DNA from: JBLHKT01 sp043101615
Lineage (GTDB): Bacteria; Planctomycetota; Phycisphaerae; Phycisphaerales; UBA1924
DNA length: 64,000 bases
Assembly: GCA_043101615.1 (NCBI GenBank)
Contig: JBICID010000072.1
Coordinates: 55,533 to 119,532 of the forward strand
Reading direction: 5' to 3'
Position numbers and translations under genes: made by a program. How positions within the stretch are numbered: position 1 is the first letter of the stretch; each line of letters begins with the position of its first letter. The notes under the pieces were generated by a model. That model did not search any database. It was not told where the DNA came from and saw only the letters and a program-made list of their open reading frames with translations. Below, piece after piece: positions 59,249 through 64,000 of the stretch.

Positions 59249-59857
59249 ATGCCCACCCACAAGGCCCGTCTCGCCGTCTTCATCTCCGGCTCCGGACGCA
59301 CCCTCGCCAACCTGATCGAACGCTGCGAATCGCGCGACCTCCCCGCCGAGATCGCCCTCGTCGTCGCCTCACGCGACTGCAAGGGCGTCGCCATCGCACA
59401 CCACGCCGGCATCCCCTGCGAGACCATCAAGCGCCCCCTCACCCCCGACGAACTCGTCGCACTCGTCGAACGCCACCGCATCGACTGGGTCGTCCTCGCC
59501 GGCTACCTCCGCCTGCTCCCCGTCCCCCCGGAACTCGACCGGCGCATTGTCAACATCCACCCCGCACTGCTCCCCGACTTCGGAGGCCCCGGCATGCACG
59601 GGCGATTCGTCCACAACGCCGTGCTCGACGCCTTCCACCGCGGCGAGCTCACCGAGACCGGCTGCACCGTCCACCTCTGCGACGCCACCTACGACACCGG
59701 CCCCGTCGTCCTCCAGGCCCGCTGCCCCGTCCTGGAGGGCGACGACCCGAACACGCTCGCCGCCAGGGTCTTCGAGCTCGAGCTCGAGGCCTACCCGCGG
59801 GCCCTCAAAATGCTCATCGAGGGGAACGCACAGGGCCGCACGCACGAACAGCCCTGA
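59249..59857 (+). CDS. purN: Phosphoribosylglycinamide formyltransferase
   Basis: A protein of 202 residues that transfers formyl from 10-formyl-THF to GAR in purine synthesis. FISGSGRTLANLIE at the start, Asn102 and His104 in NIHPALLP and Asp149 in TYDTGP are the catalytic set, equal to Asn106, His108 and Asp144 of E. coli. Length is normal. ATG 59249, two bases after the STAS gene, and three bases before the metallopeptidase gene, so all are one operon. Confidence 0.96.
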   Translation: MPTHKARLAVFISGSGRTLANLIERCESRDLPAEIALVVASRDCKGVAIAHHAGIPCETIKRPLTPDELVALVERHRIDWVVLAGYLRLLPVPPELDRRIVNIHPALLPDFGGPGMHGRFVHNAVLDAFHRGELTETGCTVHLCDATYDTGPVVLQARCPVLEGDDPNTLAARVFELELEAYPRALKMLIEGNAQGRTHEQP

Positions 59858-59860
59858 CGC

Positions 59861-61357
59861 ATGACCCGCACACCACGCCTCTCCGACATCGCCCGCATCG
59901 CCCTGGTCGCGATCGTGCTCGCCTGCCCCCACGCCGCGCTCGCCCAGCAGCCCGACCCGGACGACGCCCGCAAGGCCAAGGACATCGAAACACAGGCCGT
60001 GCTCGCCTTCCACCGGGGCGAGCTCGACACCGCGGCCACCCTCTTCGAGCTCCAGCGACAGCTCACCCCGCGCAGCTTCATCGTCCACTTCAACCTCGCC
60101 TGCACCCGATCGCTGCTCGGCGAGGTCGACGAGGCCGAGGACCGCATCGCCCGCGCCATCGAGCTCGGCTTCGACGACGTCCACACCCTCAGACTCGACC
60201 CCGCCCTCGCCCCCCTGCGCAAGGGCGAGCTCTACTCCGACCTGCTCGACAACTGGCCACGCATACTCGAGGCACGCCGACAGTCCATCGTCACGCGTGA
60301 CAAGGGCTGGACCCGCGGGCGCTACACCGACCGCACCGACGACGCCCTGCGCATCGAGATCCGCAGCGCCTACTCCGAAGAGGCCACCGACCTCGCGCTG
60401 GCCGACCTGCAGGCCGTCGCCGCCTTCCTCACCGACACCCTGTTCACCGAACTCCCAAACGAGCCCTGGCACTCGCACACGCCCTGGGTCTCGGTCGTGC
60501 TCCCCAACGAGCGCGACTACGCCGCCTGGGCCGAGCACGCCGTCGGCGGCGCCGCACGCGGCCTCGCCTCCGTCGGCGGCGCCTACGACGACCACACCAA
60601 ACGACTCGTCGCCCAGGACCTCGGCGCCACCCTCTGGCACGAGTTCGCCCACGCCCTGCACTACCGCGACGCCGCACGCAACCACCAGACCCACGCCCTC
60701 TGGATCGTCGAGGGCATCGGCGCCCTGGTCGAAACCTTCGACACGAATCCCGACGGCAGCATCACGCCGGCCTCCGACTGGCGCCTCAACTCCCTCAAGC
60801 GGGCCAGGGAACGCGCCCTGCTCAACCCCATCACCGACCTCGCCGCGACCACCCACGAGGACTTCAACGGCCCCGCCACCCTCCGCACCTACGCCCACGC
60901 ACGCGCCGTCATGCTCTACCTCCACCAGAAGAACCAGCTCGACGACTTCTACACCAACTACACCAAATCACTCACCAGCGACCCCAGCGGCCTCACCGCC
61001 CTCGAAGCCACCACCGGCTTCACCCCCGACCTCTTCGACGACGCCCTCAACGCCTGGCTCGACACCCTCCCCATGGTCCCCGAGACCTTCGAGGAGGCCG
61101 GCGCCGCCATCGCCTGTGAACTCGCACCCAGCGACGGCGACGGCCCCAAGGTCTCCGGCTTCGGCGAAGCCACCAAGGGCCCCGACGCCCTCAAACTCGG
61201 CTCCGTCATCACCCACGTGAACGGACACCCCACCCGCGACCTCCGCGAACTCGCCCGCACCCTCGCCAAACACGCCCCCGGCGACACCGTCACCCTCACC
61301 GCCAGGCGAGGCCGCCTCGTCTCCCAGATCGAAACCACCCTCGTCGAGCCCGAGTAA
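59861..61357 (+). CDS. Secreted metallopeptidase-like protein with TPR and PDZ regions
   Basis: A protein of 498 residues: signal peptide (about 1-28), helical TPR-like part (about 40-110), a gluzincin-like core with HEFAH (260-264) and a candidate third ligand Glu284 in WIVEGIGALVE (HExxH, 19 residues, E), and a PDZ domain near 415-495. The spacing fits M1/M61-like families, but the sequence between is not one I can name. Probably periplasmic. It follows purN by three bases. Confidence 0.8.
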   Translation: MTRTPRLSDIARIALVAIVLACPHAALAQQPDPDDARKAKDIETQAVLAFHRGELDTAATLFELQRQLTPRSFIVHFNLACTRSLLGEVDEAEDRIARAIELGFDDVHTLRLDPALAPLRKGELYSDLLDNWPRILEARRQSIVTRDKGWTRGRYTDRTDDALRIEIRSAYSEEATDLALADLQAVAAFLTDTLFTELPNEPWHSHTPWVSVVLPNERDYAAWAEHAVGGAARGLASVGGAYDDHTKRLVAQDLGATLWHEFAHALHYRDAARNHQTHALWIVEGIGALVETFDTNPDGSITPASDWRLNSLKRARERALLNPITDLAATTHEDFNGPATLRTYAHARAVMLYLHQKNQLDDFYTNYTKSLTSDPSGLTALEATTGFTPDLFDDALNAWLDTLPMVPETFEEAGAAIACELAPSDGDGPKVSGFGEATKGPDALKLGSVITHVNGHPTRDLRELARTLAKHAPGDTVTLTARRGRLVSQIETTLVEPE

Positions 61358-61700
61358 CCCTCTTTCCGAGCCGCAGGCGTATGCACGCGGCCCCAATCCT
61401 CCCCCGTCACCGTCTTGTGGGGGGGCGGGGGAGGTGGCACGCGAAGCGTGACGGAGGGGGTACAACCCGAGCGCGAGCGAGGAACCCCCCGTATCCAGAC
61501 GCCGAAGCTGAGCAAAGCGAAGCTTCGGACCCCCACCAACTCCACACTCTTCCAGCCGAGACGTTGCCTTACTCAGTCTCGGCGCCCTCCCACCACCCCA
61601 TCCCACATTTCCCCCTCAACCTCGCAACCGCCCTCTGCTCTCCCCGTATACTATGCTACACAAAGTATGCCGCACCAAGCCCCACCCCGGAGCCACACCC
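61358..61700. other. 343-base region upstream of padR
   Basis: No gene is seen. It holds a copy of the dispersed repeat (CCCGAGCGCGAGCGAGG, 61466-61482), an 8-bp inverted repeat CCGAAGCT/AGCTTCGG (61502-61509 and 61521-61528), and a G-run (61418-61432). The padR operator candidate is at its right end. Confidence 0.6.
61647..61668 (+). promoter_or_regulatory. padR operator/promoter candidate
   Basis: TATACT (61647-61652) could be a -10 box. ATACT (61648-61652) and AGTAT (61664-61668) form a dyad with an 11-base centre, overlapping it, in the only AT-rich patch nearby. This fits self-control by the PadR protein encoded 33 bases downstream. Confidence 0.45.
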
Positions 61701-62054
61701 ATGAAACTCGAACGCGAACTCATGCGAGGCGCCGGCCCCACCGCCGTCCTCAAGCTCCTCTCCGCCCGCCCCATGTACGGCTACGAGCTCGTCGAAGCCC
61801 TCGACCGCTCCACCCAGGGCGTCCTCGCCATGGGCCAGTCCACCCTCTACCCGCTTCTGTATAACCTCGAGGCCAAGGGCCTCATCCAGCCCGAGTGGCG
61901 GACCGCCGACTCCGGACGCGAACGCAAGTACTACGCCCTCACCGGCAAGGGCCAGAAGCAGCTCGACAAGGACGCCGCCCAGTGGTCCGCCGCCGCCTCC
62001 GCGATGCAGGCACTCGGCGTCCTCAGCCTCGCCCCCGCCGGGAGCCCCGCATGA
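61701..62054 (+). CDS. PadR-family transcriptional regulator
   Basis: A protein of 117 residues with a winged helix: PTAVLKLLSARPMYGYELVEAL, then GQSTLYPLLYNLEAKGLI and KYYALTGKGQKQL (the wing). This is the small PadR form (subfamily 2). ATG 61701 with GGAG at 61689-61692; an earlier in-frame Met at 61653 lies in the operator and is unlikely. It overlaps the next gene by 4 bases (ATGA), so it controls or is co-expressed with that membrane protein. Confidence 0.93.
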   Translation: MKLERELMRGAGPTAVLKLLSARPMYGYELVEALDRSTQGVLAMGQSTLYPLLYNLEAKGLIQPEWRTADSGRERKYYALTGKGQKQLDKDAAQWSAAASAMQALGVLSLAPAGSPA

Positions 62055-63991
62055 GCCCCCCCGACACATCCCCGCTCGCCGGCGCGTGGGGCTGGTCCCT
62101 CCGCCGGTCCCCGATCCTCAACGCCTTCCGCTGGGCCTACCACCGCACCCACCCGCAGACCCGCGCGAGCCGGCGCCTCGACGCCGCCGACCTGCCCGCT
62201 CCTGTGACGGAAGCCGTCCGCGCCATCGTCGCCCGCACCCGCCTGCACTCGCGCGAGCGCGACGAGGTCTGCCGCGAGCTGCTCGCCCACGCCGAGGACG
62301 CCGTGCACGCAGGCGCGACACCCGAGTCCTTCGCCGCGTCGCTCGGCGATCCCAAGCCCGCCGCCCGCCTCATCCGACGCGCCGTCAAGCGCAAGCGATC
62401 CACCCTCTACCACGCCCGCGTCTGGGTCACCCGCGCCGGCGCCGCCACGCTCGGCGTGCTGCTGCTGATCTACACCATCCTGCTCGTCCGCTTCTACACA
62501 GGCTCGCCACAGATCAAGACCGACTACCTCGCCCAGATGAACCAGCACGTCCGGTCCGTCCCCGAGACCGACCGCTTCTACCCCGTCTTCGCCGAGATCG
62601 ACGACGAGTGGAACGCCGTCCGGGACCGCTTCCACGCGATGCAGAAAGACCTGGCCACAACCATCCCGGCGGGCGAACCGATCCCTCCCGGCGTGTTCGA
62701 CCGGTTCCCGGCCCTCGACGAGTCCCACCCCCACTACGGAGACGCCCTGCGGGCCGTCCGCGAGTTCAGACCTCACATCGACCGCCTGCGCGTGGCCTCC
62801 CGCCGCCCGCACCTGGGCATGGTCTACTCCCACAACATCCCCGGCGAGGACACGCAGAACACCCGAACCTCGCCGGACTCCAACCCCTGGGACGACTGGC
62901 TCGTCGGCGTGCTCCTGCCCCACCTCGGCCAGATGCGCCAGCATGCCCGCCTGCTCGCCGCAGACGCCCGCCTCGCGATCGACGAGGGCGACGCCCAACG
63001 CATCGAGGCCAACCTCGCAGCCATCGCCCACCTCGCGCGACTCGCCTCACAGGACGACTTCCTGATCTCCGACCTCGTCGCAATCGCCCTGCTCCACCTC
63101 TCGACCTCAGAACTCAGCCGCGTGCTCGTCGACCACCCCGGCCTCCTCGATCAGGACCAACTCCTCGCCCTCGCCCACACCATCAGCGCGTGCGCCCGGT
63201 CGGTCAACACCGTCGACTTCCAGGGCGAGATCGACATGTTCCAGGACACCCTGCAACGAGCCTTCACCGACGACGGCCAAGGCGACGGACGACTCACACC
63301 CGAGGGTCTCCAGGGCTACATCATGATCGGCGGGGCCTTCCGAAACTTCAACAACGACCAGGACCCGTCAGTCTCCACCAACCCCGCGGTCCTGCTCGCC
63401 GGACCCGTCACCATGCAGCTCATCGCCTCCCGCAAGGAACTCAGCGACCTGCACGCCCGCTTCACCAACGCCGCACGGACGGCGTTGCAGACAGGCCCGC
63501 AGGCCCTCGCCGAGCTCGAGACCATGGAGCTGCAGCTCGACCGACTCTCGGCGCTGGAGGAGGCCCGCTACCTGCCCATCACCGCCCTGCTCCCCGCCTA
63601 CACCAAGTCCGTGCAATCAGTCTTTCAGTCCCGACTCCGCGCCGACGTCGCCCTGACCGCGATCGCCCTCGAGATCCACCGCCTCGACCACGACACCTAC
63701 CCATCCACGCTCGCCGACCTCACCCCCCACTACCTCCCCGACGTGCCCCCGGACCCGTTCGACCCCGGGCAGCCGCTCAAGTACAGACTCACCGACGCCG
63801 GCCCGATCCTCTACGCCGTCGGCGCAGACGGAGACGACGACGGCGGCCGGCCCGTCTCGACCATTGAGCCCGAGTCTCGCCGGAAGAACCACATCGAGGA
63901 TTTCGGCATGCGTTTCCCGCCCGAGGACAAGGCCCACCACCTCATCCCCGACGCCGACTGGATCCTCTACCCCCCCGAGCCCGAGGACTAA
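62051..63991 (+). CDS. Large membrane protein with HAAS-like N-terminus
   Basis: A protein of 646 residues. Residues about 50-115 (ERDEVCRELLAHAEDAVHAGATPESFAASLGDP) form the HAAS/DUF1700-like helical domain often coupled to PadR regulators. One membrane span follows at about 132-155. The rest is a long helical extracytoplasmic part ending with a segment like those in planctomycete pseudopilin-associated proteins (YPSTLADLTPHYLPDVPPDPF). The stop TAA is at 63989-63991, so the gene is complete in the window. Its partner padR overlaps by 4 bases. The function is unknown; the domain call is from pattern. Confidence 0.8.
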   Translation: MSPPDTSPLAGAWGWSLRRSPILNAFRWAYHRTHPQTRASRRLDAADLPAPVTEAVRAIVARTRLHSRERDEVCRELLAHAEDAVHAGATPESFAASLGDPKPAARLIRRAVKRKRSTLYHARVWVTRAGAATLGVLLLIYTILLVRFYTGSPQIKTDYLAQMNQHVRSVPETDRFYPVFAEIDDEWNAVRDRFHAMQKDLATTIPAGEPIPPGVFDRFPALDESHPHYGDALRAVREFRPHIDRLRVASRRPHLGMVYSHNIPGEDTQNTRTSPDSNPWDDWLVGVLLPHLGQMRQHARLLAADARLAIDEGDAQRIEANLAAIAHLARLASQDDFLISDLVAIALLHLSTSELSRVLVDHPGLLDQDQLLALAHTISACARSVNTVDFQGEIDMFQDTLQRAFTDDGQGDGRLTPEGLQGYIMIGGAFRNFNNDQDPSVSTNPAVLLAGPVTMQLIASRKELSDLHARFTNAARTALQTGPQALAELETMELQLDRLSALEEARYLPITALLPAYTKSVQSVFQSRLRADVALTAIALEIHRLDHDTYPSTLADLTPHYLPDVPPDPFDPGQPLKYRLTDAGPILYAVGADGDDDGGRPVSTIEPESRRKNHIEDFGMRFPPEDKAHHLIPDADWILYPPEPED

Positions 63992-64000
63992 ACGCCTATT

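Overview
The window is 64 kb of very GC-rich DNA carrying about fifty chromosomal protein genes. They are densely packed, often with 1-8 nt overlaps and GTG starts. The gene content suggests a marine planctomycete, most likely of the Phycisphaerae type: a single pilin-like (type II pseudopilin N-terminus) protein, TPR-sulfotransferases, PEP-CTERM-like secreted protein, PadR/HAAS pair, K+-dependent membrane pyrophosphatase and a PEP-free housekeeping set. This is inferred from protein families; no rRNA operon is present to prove it. I see no transposase, integrase, phage gene or CRISPR array.

Layout. 1-4.9 kb: end of an unknown gene, a lipoprotein, a NYN-domain protein, rpsU and a membrane pyrophosphatase (hppA) with a strong terminator. 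5-10 kb: secreted PEP-CTERM-like protein, a membrane protein with HELAH and cysteine motifs, a two-domain fasciclin protein, tag glycosylase and a PLP dehydratase. 9.95-10.33 kb: a leftward unit with promoter, a perfect 13-nt Shine-Dalgarno sequence and a T7 terminator but no normal gene, the most unusual spot in the window. 10.4-13.3 kb: Zn/Mn-type ABC importer. 13.4-16 kb: tRNA-Ala, pilin-like protein, ArsC and KdsD. 16.2-20.9 kb: MFS transporter and mutS. 20.9-29.4 kb: assorted secreted proteins, thioredoxin-like protein, release-factor-like protein, tsaD, a CtpA-type protease, hflX and a small Cys protein. 29.7-37 kb: tRNA-Thr, then a sensory module made of a TonB receptor and periplasmic binding protein on one strand and a hybrid histidine kinase plus an HD-GYP regulator on the other. 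37-43 kb: a four-gene DNA repair operon (MBL exonuclease, ATP-dependent ligase, Lhr-Core helicase, PdeM phosphoesterase), each junction overlapping by 4 nt. 43.3-50.1 kb: a secreted protein followed by four tandem paralogous TPR-sulfotransferases. 50.1-58.3 kb: gcvP, an M28 peptidase with a PDZ domain, a lipoprotein, nadB and a DinB-like protein. 58.4-64 kb: thioesterase, STAS protein, purN, a secreted metallopeptidase, and a PadR regulator coupled to a large HAAS membrane protein.

How the parts work together. Most genes are housekeeping (translation, DNA repair, tRNA modification, NAD, purine and glycine metabolism). Three accessory themes stand out: surface or secretory modification (sulfotransferases, PEP-CTERM-like and fasciclin proteins), outer-membrane sensing linked to c-di-GMP turnover, and DNA end repair. 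A GC-rich repeat of about 22 nt recurs at gene ends and often starts exactly at a TAG stop codon.
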